Position numbers and translations under genes: made by a program. A DNA stretch of 16,369 nt, from assembly GCA_033854175.1 (NCBI GenBank), contig JAWOKN010000132.1, positions 1 to 16,369 on the forward strand, in the 5' to 3' direction. Source of the stretch: DATKPE01 sp033854175. Its GTDB lineage: Bacteria; Bacteroidota; Ignavibacteria; UBA10030; SZUA-254. This document shows positions 7,606-15,994 of the stretch, one piece after another (the stretch's first letter is position 1; the number at the start of each line of letters is the position of its first letter). The notes below the pieces were generated by a model, which worked only from the letters and a program-made list of their open reading frames with translations, was not told the origin of the DNA and searched no databases.

Positions 7606-9069
7606 TCATCGATGGTTTTTGGAAAACAGAATATAGTCCTGCGACCATGCGTCCTCAAATTTTTCCGGCCGTAGATCCAGGTCCGATGAACGGTTCACTG
7701 AAAACCTTCTCACCGGAGTATAAAGAGCATTCAGCGGCGGGCGACTCATCATCGACACATTTGACCTGGTAGAGTTCAGGAACAGGTAATCGGGATGATG
7801 CTGCATCACTATCTGCCCGACGGAACTGTATGCTGAAGCCTCGGGCCACACGAGACCCGCGACGTCAAGAACCTTTGCTGAGGAATAATATCCGATGGCC
7901 CCAATATCACTCGCCAGCATGGAATTTTTTGACACATTCCGGCTCGTACACCAACTTTCGATTTCACCATAGATGTGAGCCGTGACGGGACTCGGCCCGT
8001 TTTTCCAGAGGAGGAAGACCCAGATCAATACGACGGCGCCTCCCGCAAGGCCGGCAACCCTGATATCCTTCACCTTTAGCCGGCTGACGTTCTTGACAAG
8101 ATCGGCAACCCCCACCGCGGCAAAGACGAATTCGCCGTAATGAACCGGTTCACCGTACCACGACCAGATTTTGGGCCTGACGATGAAATAGGCGGCAACA
8201 TATCCCACCCACCACCAGAGAAGGATACTCACAAGTTCACTTCTCCGATAATATTTCACCGCCGCGTAGACGGCAAGGGGCATCATCACGATGCAGAAAA
8301 CATCCGGGAGCACCAACTCTTTCCCGACGGTAAGAAAGGATTCTCCGACCGACCTCGATTTTGACAGAACCGATTGTGGGAAAACCGATCCATAGAATGA
8401 ATATTGGACCAGAAGAAGAGGGACCAGCGTACCCGCCGCGGCGGCGCTGAACAGCAGCGCCTTCTTCCACGAATGTGAAAATCCCTCAACCATAATCAGA
8501 ATTCCCGTGAGAACCAATGATTCTGGACGGATAAAATAGCAAACTGCCGCAAGGCAGACCCCTGAATATTTGAATCCTTTCAGATAAAGAAGGACGGCAC
8601 TCAGCGATGCAAGGAGGAACAGATCCATTTCCATCCCCCCCACGCAAATGCGCGTCATGATCGGGCTCAGGCTGAAGAAAAGACCGAAGAGAACAACAGC
8701 GGTGACACCGAAGGCCTCCTGAAACAGGAATAGCGTGGTCACGAGGGTCAGGATATCGAAGAGGATATTCAGACCAGTGGCAACAGACGTGAGGTCGAGA
8801 TGGAAAAAGGAAAACAAGGCCAGGAAGATCGCGAACGCGGGCCCGGTTACGCCTAAAACCCACTGACCCGGCTGATATACGAGACCTGACCCTTGTGCCA
8901 GATTCCGCGCATACCGAAATGTGATAAATGCATCATCGTACGTCGGGATCACGATAGATCCGATGATCCGCGAGATGACCAGGGCAGCGATGAGGATCGC
9001 AAGAAGCTTCCGGTTCTCCGATCCGAGCCATCGGGCCGGATATGCAATATGATCCGTTGTGAGGTTCAT
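7606..9069 (-). CDS. GT-C membrane glycosyltransferase, AftB-like
   Basis: A 487-residue protein with a first membrane helix at about 22-41, then a conserved luminal/periplasmic loop TYDDAFITFRYARNLAQGSG with the acidic pair D45-D46. About ten further helices follow, and a C-terminal soluble part contains ASDIGAIGYYS and VLDVAGLVWPE. The DDA-IxFRYxxNL-xG-GLV-PG and DIGAIGYYS-x-VLDxAGL patterns are characteristic of GT-C enzymes related to mycobacterial arabinofuranosyltransferase AftB and to GT39-like families. These use polyprenyl-phosphate sugars on the outer face of the inner membrane. The acidic pair is the expected catalytic site. ATG at 9069 is preferred because an upstream TTG (9162) would add a 31-residue charged, low-quality extension in the gap. 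The gene stops 40 bases before the next start. The sugar and acceptor are unknown. Confidence 0.78.
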   Translation of the reverse strand: MNLTTDHIAYPARWLGSENRKLLAILIAALVISRIIGSIVIPTYDDAFITFRYARNLAQGSGLVYQPGQWVLGVTGPAFAIFLALFSFFHLDLTSVATGLNILFDILTLVTTLFLFQEAFGVTAVVLFGLFFSLSPIMTRICVGGMEMDLFLLASLSAVLLYLKGFKYSGVCLAAVCYFIRPESLVLTGILIMVEGFSHSWKKALLFSAAAAGTLVPLLLVQYSFYGSVFPQSVLSKSRSVGESFLTVGKELVLPDVFCIVMMPLAVYAAVKYYRRSELVSILLWWWVGYVAAYFIVRPKIWSWYGEPVHYGEFVFAAVGVADLVKNVSRLKVKDIRVAGLAGGAVVLIWVFLLWKNGPSPVTAHIYGEIESWCTSRNVSKNSMLASDIGAIGYYSSAKVLDVAGLVWPEASAYSSVGQIVMQHHPDYLFLNSTRSNVSMMSRPPLNALYTPVRRFSVNRSSDLDLRPEKFEDAWSQDYILFSKNHR

Positions 9070-9209
9070 GCCGACTGGTTTAACTCTCCGGTACAAGTGA
9101 TTTTCGGACGATTTTCGTTGCAATATCCACCCGGCGCTGTATCGTTGTCTGTGGACATGCAAGTGTCGAAGCCACGGCTGTCACGATAATGATCCGTGAG
9201 GCAGATCAT
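9066..9209 (-). CDS. Possible 47-residue Cys-containing small protein, unknown function
   Basis: An ORF that exactly fills the gap between the methyltransferase and the GT-C gene. Its ATG (9209-9207) shares one base with the methyltransferase stop (TGATG), and its TGA (9068-9066) overlaps the next gene's start (ATGA). Such double coupling is common elsewhere in this operon. The translation starts MICLTDHYRDSRGF and ends CTGELNQSA, with four cysteines at positions 3, 17, 30 and 39, no membrane helix and no signal peptide. I do not recognise it. An open frame of this length can arise by chance, and no separate ribosome site is visible, so the case rests on its junctions. The alternative is that the gap is non-coding and the GT-C gene initiates independently. 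Confidence 0.3.
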   Translation of the reverse strand: MICLTDHYRDSRGFDTCMSTDNDTAPGGYCNENRPKITCTGELNQSA

Positions 9210-10195
9210 CAGTCTTTTTGAAGGTAAAAAATTGCGGTATCCCCGCGGCCTTCCGCGTTAAGATCGACAGCCATATTTGCGTAATGTTTTATCTCCCTCC
9301 TCGAAAAAATCGATTTTGCCGGATTTATCCAGTACGAGACATCGGAGGTCAGGGGTATATCCCTGGCATACTGTTCGCTCCCCCAGAATTGAAACGCCGT
9401 CGAATTATAAATCACGTTGACCAACGTCATCCCGCAGTATGCACCAAGGAAGGCAAGACTGCTTCTCGAATGAATGATGATATGGCGGGGTGCATCAAGC
9501 TGGACCCAATGAATCCCGTACACTTCCCATGCATAGGAGGGGAAGGTGGGCATGATAATGATGCACAGGCCATGCCTCGCCAGAATTCTGGAGACAGTCT
9601 GGAGCGTGCTGAGGGGGTGTGAAAGATGTTCGAACGAATGGTGAAAAAGGACGACATCCCATTCCCGACCGACCTCATCGAGTTCTTTCTTGAGGATTTT
9701 GAGACCATTCTGGTAGACGATATCATGGGAGATATATGGATCGACGCCCAATAATTTATCAAATCCGAGATCCCTCAGTGCATAGAGGGATGCACCGGCA
9801 CCGCATCCGACATCCAGGATTTTGGAAGATTTGTTCAGATGGATGCGGGACAGCGGCCAAAGCATCTCATTGGGATAGAGCCCGTAGACAATTCTCCCAA
9901 ACACACCCTTACCGAACACCGCATAGGTATTCCGGATCCGCTTGACAATTTTAGTCACGGGATTCGCAAGCTGTTTGGCCGGGTCGACGGTGATACTGTA
10001 GTAATTGTCAGGGTAGTACGAGGACATGTCCTCGGGGATATCGGCCAACTGAAGGCAGTGACAGGAAGGGCACTCCGCATACGTAAAGATTTTCCGCGTG
10101 CCAAACATCATCTCGCGAACGGTATAATTGGCATTGCTTCGTTCAATGCCGCAGATGGTGCAACGTCGCGACGTTTGACCGGTTGATAACCCCAT
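9209..10195 (-). CDS. SAM-dependent methyltransferase with N-terminal zinc ribbon
   Basis: A 328-residue soluble protein. Two CxxC knuckles at C12/C15 and C42/C45 form a likely structural zinc ribbon. A Tyr-rich linker (SSYYPDNYYS) and a class I Rossmann methyltransferase domain follow, with motif I LDVGCGAG at about 127-134, an acidic residue after strand 2 (GVDPY), and HHSFEHL at 185-191. The family methylates small molecules, sugars or lipids; here a sugar of the repeat unit, or its precursor, is a reasonable guess but is not proven. ATG at 10195 is preferred, with AGAGGA 12 bases upstream. A TTG 21 bases further upstream (10216) has no ribosome site. Its TGA stop is part of a TGATG with the small ORF that follows. 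The family is clear; the substrate is unknown. Confidence 0.85.
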   Translation of the reverse strand: MGLSTGQTSRRCTICGIERSNANYTVREMMFGTRKIFTYAECPSCHCLQLADIPEDMSSYYPDNYYSITVDPAKQLANPVTKIVKRIRNTYAVFGKGVFGRIVYGLYPNEMLWPLSRIHLNKSSKILDVGCGAGASLYALRDLGFDKLLGVDPYISHDIVYQNGLKILKKELDEVGREWDVVLFHHSFEHLSHPLSTLQTVSRILARHGLCIIIMPTFPSYAWEVYGIHWVQLDAPRHIIIHSRSSLAFLGAYCGMTLVNVIYNSTAFQFWGSEQYARDIPLTSDVSYWINPAKSIFSRREIKHYANMAVDLNAEGRGDTAIFYLQKD

Positions 10196-10220
10196 AAAGA
10201 AATCATTTCCTCTCAAGAAT

Positions 10221-11558
10221 TCAGGTGATCATACTCGTCGATAATTCCGTTCGGACTGATGTTCGTGCTTTTTGAACCCGTTTGTCGAGATACCAGCTGA
10301 TGATGAGGCCGATGAAGAGACTGACGAACCAATCCCCCGCTCTTGTCGCGACGAAAAACAGGCTCATCATCATAATGAGAAGGACATGCGCCAGGATCAT
10401 CAGGGCGACATAACTGGGAGAATTCTGATACCAGTACCAGAGAGCCGTAAGACCCAGACCCAGAAAAAAGGGAACGAGAAAAACGCTCGGCATTCCAAAA
10501 TCGGCATAGAGCTCCCTCAGATACGTACCCGTATTTGCCCTGACGGGGGTGGTATAAAAGCGCTGATAGACCGCGGATCGTGCATCAAATCCAAATTTTG
10601 AGAGAATGTGGTAAACCGGCGCAAACGTGTTACTTCCCCACGGAGTGTGTTCATCGTCGTGGATTAGGAATTGGTTAAAAACCCCGTGATGCACCGTCAG
10701 ATAGAGGTACACCGACGGCGTCACAAAGTGCGAACCCCGCAATTTCGACAGTGCCTGAGTTGAGCCCGTCAGATTTTCCGTCGCGGCTCTGTTACTACGG
10801 ACAAACTCTGCCCCACCCCACAGGATTGCCGCCGCCAGTAAAACCGGAATGACGGTTCGGGGTGAGAATTTCCCTGTCCGGGACGAAGGATCCCTGAAAA
10901 CGAAATACCCGGAAAAAAACAATATCGCCGCGAAGAACATTTTCCCCCTTCCCATATTCACAAAGTCGACGAGAACGATGATGACCAGAGGCAGGATTGC
11001 GACAACCCGTATTTTTTTTATCATCGCCGTATATGCCCCGGCCAGTACTGCACCGCTCATTGCAATCGCATCCAGATAGGGAAGTGTTCCGGGCATGCCT
11101 TCCGCGACGCGTTCCGAATAGATCAAACTCCCGAAAATAAAAATGTTCTGAAGACTCCCGTACAGCTTTACGCCGATATACCAATATTGCACAACGACGG
11201 CCATCCCGATCACATTGATGATCCATAATATTTTCGGAAGCAGGGAAACTTCGACCGCCCAGCTGGATGATCCCTGCGGAAGATCGGCGGCGGTCGGAAA
11301 CCGTGTGGACTTTGAACAAGCAAACCGCGCTCCGACGACACTGAGGCAGCCCAGACAGTAGATAAACCAGGCACCCAAGATGATGATCCATGTTTCCGGC
11401 TGAAGATCATCATAGCGTATGAGTTTTACCTCAAAAAGAATCAAGGAGATGAACCAGATTGCGGTATACGCCCCGATGGGATTAAACCATCTCGAAAAAA
11501 TCGTCCTGCTCATGAGTACAACGGCTACCCCGGTTGTTGCAAGGAGAATAATCGTCAT
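10221..11558 (-). CDS. Wzy-type polysaccharide polymerase (oligosaccharide repeat unit polymerase)
   Basis: A 445-residue integral membrane protein with about 10-12 hydrophobic helices. A large polar, presumably periplasmic loop lies between about 253 and 355 and contains RSNRAATENL, the GSHFVTPSVYLYLT stretch, and ANTGTYLRELYADFG at 341-355. The N/T-x-(G)-T-Y-x-x-x-x-Y-x-D-F-G pattern followed by a helix is typical of O-antigen polymerases of the oligosaccharide repeat unit polymerase type. These join lipid-linked repeat units in the periplasm by block transfer. An O-antigen ligase (WaaL) shares gross topology, but the loop pattern and the position directly after the flippase favour polymerase. 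ATG at 11558 overlaps the flippase stop (ATGA), so translation of the two is probably coupled. Wzy proteins diverge strongly, so the assignment rests partly on topology and context. Confidence 0.82.
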   Translation of the reverse strand: MTIILLATTGVAVVLMSRTIFSRWFNPIGAYTAIWFISLILFEVKLIRYDDLQPETWIIILGAWFIYCLGCLSVVGARFACSKSTRFPTAADLPQGSSSWAVEVSLLPKILWIINVIGMAVVVQYWYIGVKLYGSLQNIFIFGSLIYSERVAEGMPGTLPYLDAIAMSGAVLAGAYTAMIKKIRVVAILPLVIIVLVDFVNMGRGKMFFAAILFFSGYFVFRDPSSRTGKFSPRTVIPVLLAAAILWGGAEFVRSNRAATENLTGSTQALSKLRGSHFVTPSVYLYLTVHHGVFNQFLIHDDEHTPWGSNTFAPVYHILSKFGFDARSAVYQRFYTTPVRANTGTYLRELYADFGMPSVFLVPFFLGLGLTALWYWYQNSPSYVALMILAHVLLIMMMSLFFVATRAGDWFVSLFIGLIISWYLDKRVQKARTSVRTELSTSMIT

Positions 11559-13096
11559 CGCATCTGCTCGCCGATAAATTTTTTCCGCAAATCAGCCAAA
11601 AAATCCCTGTCACCCTCAGTAAACCCGAAGAACCAGAGCGACACGCCATATCCGCAGCTGAAGAGAATACCGAGTGTAACTTTGATCAACTCATTGTGAA
11701 CTGTACTGATAAGAAATAAAATTGGCAAAACGGAGGAAAACGCCAGCATCATCCTGCTCCAGCGCGGAAATTTGTGTTCCGACCGGGCGGAGGGGTACAC
11801 ATAGGTCCTTGTCGCCCAGAGGAGGAGTATCGTATCCAGAATGACCCGAAGTGTCCACGCGACGGCCGCTCCCGTGATCCCCCACGTACTAATCATAAGA
11901 TAATTGAGAACACAGGCAAACGGGAGTTCGATAAGGTTGATTTTTGCCGTCAGATCGGGCCGTCCTGCAGCATGGAGGGCGGTGACGGGTATCTGGGCGA
12001 GCCCGTTGAACAACAAGCCCACCATAAGAATCTGGAACACCACACCGCTTTTTTCGGAAAATTCGGAACCGACCCATATTTTGAGAATTTCAGGAGATAA
12101 AACAATAAGGAGGATGACAACAGGTATCAGCGCGAAGAACAGGAGTCTCAGCGAACGCGTATACATGGCTTCCTGAGCGGCCCGGGATGCGATCGCCTGT
12201 CTCCCGCTCATGACCGGAAAAAGAGTCAGCGAAAGACTTAAGGGGATCGTGAGGAGCCGAGCGACGGCTTCCTGCGGAATGGCATAATACGCAACTGCAC
12301 TGAGTGAAAGGAGAGCACCGATCAGAAACCTGTCCAAATAGACGATAATCGGGCTCACGATCTGGGTAACCGTAACCCAGCCACCGAACCGCAGCAATTC
12401 CGCAGAGACCGAAACCCTCCACATCCGGTATCGTTGAAGAATACCGGGCAGATGGCGCGGCAGGAGAAAAAATGAGACGATGGTCATCACGATGCGGATC
12501 AGGAGCGTCAGACCGATGATGTCTTTGATCGACCCACCCTCGACGACCAGGATACTCGCACCGACCCATTGCAGGACACCGATAATCCCCTGAAGAATAT
12601 TACTCGTTAAAAAATCCTGAGCGGCCATAAATATTCCCCGGACCGCACCAAAAACGAGAATAAAGGGGAGGCAGAACGCTGCAATTCTGAAGGCGCCGAG
12701 TGCCTCGGTCTGAAGCGCGCTGCTCACCTTCAGGATGTCGCGGGTCAGGAAGGGACTCACGGCATACAATAAAATTCCCAGCACAACGCCGAAAGCGGCG
12801 CTCAGGTAAATCGAGGACCAGGTGACGCTCCCGCTTCGATCTTCATCTCTCTGGGCGATTGACTCAGCAAGAAACTTCGTAATTGCACGACTGACCCCGA
12901 AATCCAGGAGCGTGAAATATCCGATAAACACCCACAGCAGCGACAGGAGGCCGAACTTTTCCTCCGAGATGCCTCCCACGATTACCTTCAGTGCGGCGAT
13001 CGTGATTAAAATAAGAACACCCTGCGTCAACAGATTATACAGGGTGTTCTTGAACACTTGTTTTGAATCTGTATCCAACAATGACCTCACTTGCAT
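11555..13096 (-). CDS. Wzx-type flippase (polysaccharide repeat-unit translocase)
   Basis: A 513-residue, highly hydrophobic protein with about 12-14 predicted membrane helices. The N-terminal segment, with YNLLTQG near the start, SEEKFGLLSLLWVFIGYFTLLDFG (quoted in parts: EEKFGLLSLLW, YFTLLDFGVSRAI) and KFLAES, is typical of the MATE-like oligosaccharide flippase superfamily. RFLIGALLSLSAVAYY in the middle is the usual second conserved stretch. The family moves undecaprenyl-diphosphate-linked repeat units from the cytoplasmic to the periplasmic face of the inner membrane. Its place between the copolymerase and the polymerase fits. It starts 27 bases after the wzz-type stop, with only a weak GGA-containing ribosome site (about 10 bases upstream). 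Its TGA overlaps the next ATG as ATGA. Substrate specificity cannot be read from sequence. Confidence 0.88.
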   Translation of the reverse strand: MQVRSLLDTDSKQVFKNTLYNLLTQGVLILITIAALKVIVGGISEEKFGLLSLLWVFIGYFTLLDFGVSRAITKFLAESIAQRDEDRSGSVTWSSIYLSAAFGVVLGILLYAVSPFLTRDILKVSSALQTEALGAFRIAAFCLPFILVFGAVRGIFMAAQDFLTSNILQGIIGVLQWVGASILVVEGGSIKDIIGLTLLIRIVMTIVSFFLLPRHLPGILQRYRMWRVSVSAELLRFGGWVTVTQIVSPIIVYLDRFLIGALLSLSAVAYYAIPQEAVARLLTIPLSLSLTLFPVMSGRQAIASRAAQEAMYTRSLRLLFFALIPVVILLIVLSPEILKIWVGSEFSEKSGVVFQILMVGLLFNGLAQIPVTALHAAGRPDLTAKINLIELPFACVLNYLMISTWGITGAAVAWTLRVILDTILLLWATRTYVYPSARSEHKFPRWSRMMLAFSSVLPILFLISTVHNELIKVTLGILFSCGYGVSLWFFGFTEGDRDFLADLRKKFIGEQMR

Positions 13097-13123
13097 TCTA
13101 TCTATCCGTAGGAGGAAAGATTA

Positions 13124-14311
13124 CTACTGCACTCTCACTCGATAGTACGCAGCGGTTGATCTTGATACTCTGCAAAGGAAGGATTCGATACCGGTAGCCG
13201 ATTCTCTCTTATACACCCCCTGGAATAGTAACGAAAGGCACATCATGGAAAAAAGAGAAAGGAAGAACGCCAATGCGACGATCAATAACCTCTGCGGTCT
13301 CACTTTTTTCTCCGGCTTGACTGCCTTATCCAGGAGCAGGAGGACCGGGACATCCTTCTGTTCATTGATTTTTGCCTGCTCGTACATCGGAACCAGAAAT
13401 TCCAGAATTTTTTCCTGCGTCATGACATTGCGGTACAGCCGGAAAGTTTCCAGGCCTTCCTGCGGGACCGCAGCCAGGCTTTTATCATATTCCTTCAGCT
13501 CGAGGCGTAATTGCTGTAACTCTTCATTATCCTCGGTTGCGCGCTGCTCAAGAATCGCGACCTCCAGCTGTTTTTTGGCGCGTGCAGCATAGAGATCAGC
13601 GATCGCGGCAAGGGCGGTGGTTTGTTCAGGACTGATCAGCATGCCGCTCTTTTCCTGAAATTTTTTCAACCCCTCTTCAGCCATTTGCAGGCTATCCCTC
13701 GTGAGTTGCAACGTCTGCTCGACAAAAATCCGGTTATTCCTCGCCTCGTGTGTCCCAAGTTCTATGCTTATCGTATTCAAAAGATTCACAAATTCATTGG
13801 CCATATCAGCCGCGCGCTGGGGATCCTTATCCAACACCTCGATGGTGATATAATCATCGTCCTGATAGTCGAAAGCAACATTATCCCGTAATTCCTTGAT
13901 TGCCTTTTCCATCGAGGTATCACTGATACCGTAGACACTCATGAGATCAAATTTACGGACCATTTCCTCCATCGCCCGGCGGCTTTTGAGGATCGCAAAA
14001 TAATTATACGACCCGTTATTCTGGCCCACACCACCTAAGCGTGACAGGGGCCCTAAATTCCGGAGGAGGCTCGATGAAGAACCCAGAATATTGAGCAATC
14101 CCTGTTCCTTGGGAGGCATAATTGACGCTGTAGCCCTGTACCATTTGGGAAGCAAAAAGCTTATTCCTCCCGCCAGAACAGTGATAATCAGGACATTGAT
14201 GATGATAAACCGGTGCCATGTGAGCAGGATATTCATATACTGGAGGAAACCTGCTTTCCCGGACTTTCCGGGATGAACCGGCTCGCCGGAGGGATAATTT
14301 TCAGCTGTCAT
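13124..14311 (-). CDS. Wzz-type chain-length regulator / polysaccharide copolymerase
   Basis: A 395-residue protein with the classic Wzz layout. There is a short cytoplasmic N-terminus, a first membrane helix at about 35-54 followed by LLPKWYRATASIMPP, and a long helical periplasmic region (about 200-300, rich in E, K, Q and L, likely coiled coil). The Pro-containing segment KPEKKVRPQR at 332-341 precedes the second membrane helix at about 342-363. These proteins sit in the inner membrane, control polymer length with Wzy, and contact the OPX channel. The short tail after the second helix has no Walker motifs or tyrosine cluster, so the autokinase domain of Wzc-type proteins is absent, and no separate kinase gene is in the window. 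The start is clear: ATG at 14311 overlaps the export gene stop (ATGA), and AGGTGA at 14324-14319 sits seven bases upstream. Confidence 0.9.
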   Translation of the reverse strand: MTAENYPSGEPVHPGKSGKAGFLQYMNILLTWHRFIIINVLIITVLAGGISFLLPKWYRATASIMPPKEQGLLNILGSSSSLLRNLGPLSRLGGVGQNNGSYNYFAILKSRRAMEEMVRKFDLMSVYGISDTSMEKAIKELRDNVAFDYQDDDYITIEVLDKDPQRAADMANEFVNLLNTISIELGTHEARNNRIFVEQTLQLTRDSLQMAEEGLKKFQEKSGMLISPEQTTALAAIADLYAARAKKQLEVAILEQRATEDNEELQQLRLELKEYDKSLAAVPQEGLETFRLYRNVMTQEKILEFLVPMYEQAKINEQKDVPVLLLLDKAVKPEKKVRPQRLLIVALAFFLSLFSMMCLSLLFQGVYKRESATGIESFLCRVSRSTAAYYRVRVQ

Positions 14312-15990
14312 TGTTTAGTCACCTGTGCAATCAGAACCCCGATACCGATCATGACGCTTATGACTGTCGCCGCCTGGCTAGCGATCGTCATATAATAGGA
14401 AAACGGATGATTCGGTTCCGAGGGAACCCAGATAAAATCCCCGTCTTCCAGTTTCGTATCACCCGGAGACAACCATTGGCGGGTCCTTCCTTTGATCACC
14501 TTCACGCTCCCACCGTTGGCGTGTTCGGTCAGTCCCCCAGCCTTCTGGATATAAAACGAGACATCCCTTCCTTCCGCAACGGGGATATGCCCGGGTTCGG
14601 CGACCTGGCCAAAAACATAGATGGTTTTATCCTTCGAAGGAATTATAACCTCATCCTCCGACCTGAGAATAACATCCTGCGTCGAGTCATGGTCGGTGAA
14701 CAATCTTTTAAAATCGACATTGACTTCCTCATGTTGCGCCCTCAGCTGGGCTGCGGTTGCAAAACCGATACTATCATCATTCGCGGGCTCACCCCTCATC
14801 ATCAGCAAGACATCATCGTCCCGCCTCTCCTTCGGAACAGACTGCCTGAGGACATAGGCCATACCCAATGCTGCGCGGTCGGTGAAGCCGCCCGCCTGCC
14901 TGATAACTTCCGAGAGACGGGTCTGAGCGTTCGTGATGGGATACGTACCGGGATAGGTCACCTCTCCCTTCACATCGACATTAAAATCCTCACGGAGGTC
15001 ATGTTTCCGCTGAACAATAATTCTGTCGCCTGGCTGAAGGAGAACATTTTCGGCACGCCCCGCGATCACGTCGGAAATATTGACGGCGGTGTTGTTGATC
15101 GTTTTGCCATCCTCTCCAAGCCGTGAGAAAATGACCTGATCCGGGAGTGCCGTCGGTGTGACACCATCGGCCATCCTGAGGGCGTCGAGCAAACGGTCCC
15201 CATCGACGAATTCCAGTGCGCCGGGAAGATTGACCTGCCCGTATACCCCGATCATGAATTTTTTCTCGTTCTTCTGGGGAACGACGATCAGATCGCCCTC
15301 GCGGAGGTAGGGATTCCAGATCCCGTCATGAGTCGCGTAATATTTCGGCAGATCCATTCTTTCCTGCGTGCCATCCCGGTGATTCACCATCACATTTCGC
15401 TGGGATGAAGCTTTCTTTATCAACTTGAGGTCATCGTCGGTCTGAATTCGTTTCGGCGTGTTTGCAAGATCGATTGCCCTGCTGGCGCGGTCCACCGCAT
15501 TCAACGTGAAAACACCCGGGTTGAGCACGTTCCCCATGACAGTAACGATGACGGGGCGCGGTTTCACCAGCGTTGCGGTGATCTCAACATGAAGATATTT
15601 TTTCCTCGCCTCGAAGAGCACTTTTTCCCTCGCCTTCGTGAGCGACATATTTGCCACGGGGATTTCACCGACCGTCGGGATGATCAATGTCCCCTCGGGG
15701 GAAACGGCAAGGTTGAAACTCAGCGGGGGGCTCATCCAGATATTCACGGAGAAAAGATCCGATGGACCGACCACGTAGAGATCCGGCTCAATCGTTGATT
15801 CCAGGGGAACCGCTGTCGAGGTCAAATTCACCGTCGTCGGCGTCTTCTCCTCCTCCTGCGGCATGTTCAGAAGGTCACCCTGGGGGACCTGCTGAGTGTT
15901 CTTCCGCTGTTGTGCAGGAGCGATAGCGGCCAAAAAAGTGATCACAAGAATTACACGACCAAGATATTGCGTCAGGGACATCGGCTTCAT
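14308..15990 (-). CDS. Polysaccharide export protein, OPX/Wza family with SLBB domains
   Basis: A 560-residue protein. A hydrophobic signal sequence at about residues 10-26 is followed by a polysaccharide export domain at about 70-145. Four SLBB-like units follow, at about 147-182, 246-290, 336-382 and 456-500, each with the G-V/E-x-x-PG pattern (for example GQVNLPGAL, GEVTYPGTY, GQVAEPGHI). A strongly hydrophobic helix sits at 535-556, just before the C-terminus. OPX proteins form the periplasm-to-surface channel for Wzx/Wzy-made polymers. Unlike E. coli Wza there is no cysteine in or after the signal sequence, so it is not an obvious lipoprotein. I chose ATG at 15990 because GGTGA lies four bases upstream and the rfbB stop is just ahead. 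In-frame ATGs at 16008 and 16038 would overlap rfbB. The last four bases overlap the next gene as ATGA. Confidence 0.9.
   Translation of the reverse strand: MKPMSLTQYLGRVILVITFLAAIAPAQQRKNTQQVPQGDLLNMPQEEEKTPTTVNLTSTAVPLESTIEPDLYVVGPSDLFSVNIWMSPPLSFNLAVSPEGTLIIPTVGEIPVANMSLTKAREKVLFEARKKYLHVEITATLVKPRPVIVTVMGNVLNPGVFTLNAVDRASRAIDLANTPKRIQTDDDLKLIKKASSQRNVMVNHRDGTQERMDLPKYYATHDGIWNPYLREGDLIVVPQKNEKKFMIGVYGQVNLPGALEFVDGDRLLDALRMADGVTPTALPDQVIFSRLGEDGKTINNTAVNISDVIAGRAENVLLQPGDRIIVQRKHDLREDFNVDVKGEVTYPGTYPITNAQTRLSEVIRQAGGFTDRAALGMAYVLRQSVPKERRDDDVLLMMRGEPANDDSIGFATAAQLRAQHEEVNVDFKRLFTDHDSTQDVILRSEDEVIIPSKDKTIYVFGQVAEPGHIPVAEGRDVSFYIQKAGGLTEHANGGSVKVIKGRTRQWLSPGDTKLEDGDFIWVPSEPNHPFSYYMTIASQAATVISVMIGIGVLIAQVTKQ
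14319..14324 (-). promoter_or_regulatory. Strong Shine-Dalgarno site of the wzz-type gene
   Basis: AGGTGA read on the minus strand, seven bases before the ATG at 14311. It lies inside the end of the export gene and, with the ATGA overlap, fixes the start of the copolymerase gene. Confidence 0.7.
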
Positions 15991-15994
15991 CCGT

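Noticed and set aside
7566..7658. TTG-initiated extension of the WbbL-like gene
   Set aside because: It overlaps the end of the GT-C gene. The family begins at the hydrophobic strand LSIIIVN, a few residues after the ATG at 7565.
9070..9162. TTG-initiated extension of the GT-C gene through the gap
   Set aside because: It would add a charged, non-signal-like stretch before the first membrane helix. The ATG at 9069 is the better start, and another frame in the gap is better placed.
10221..11558. O-antigen ligase (WaaL) rather than polymerase
   Set aside because: The periplasmic loop pattern TGTYLRELYADFG and the position directly after the flippase fit a Wzy polymerase better, though the two families look alike at low similarity.
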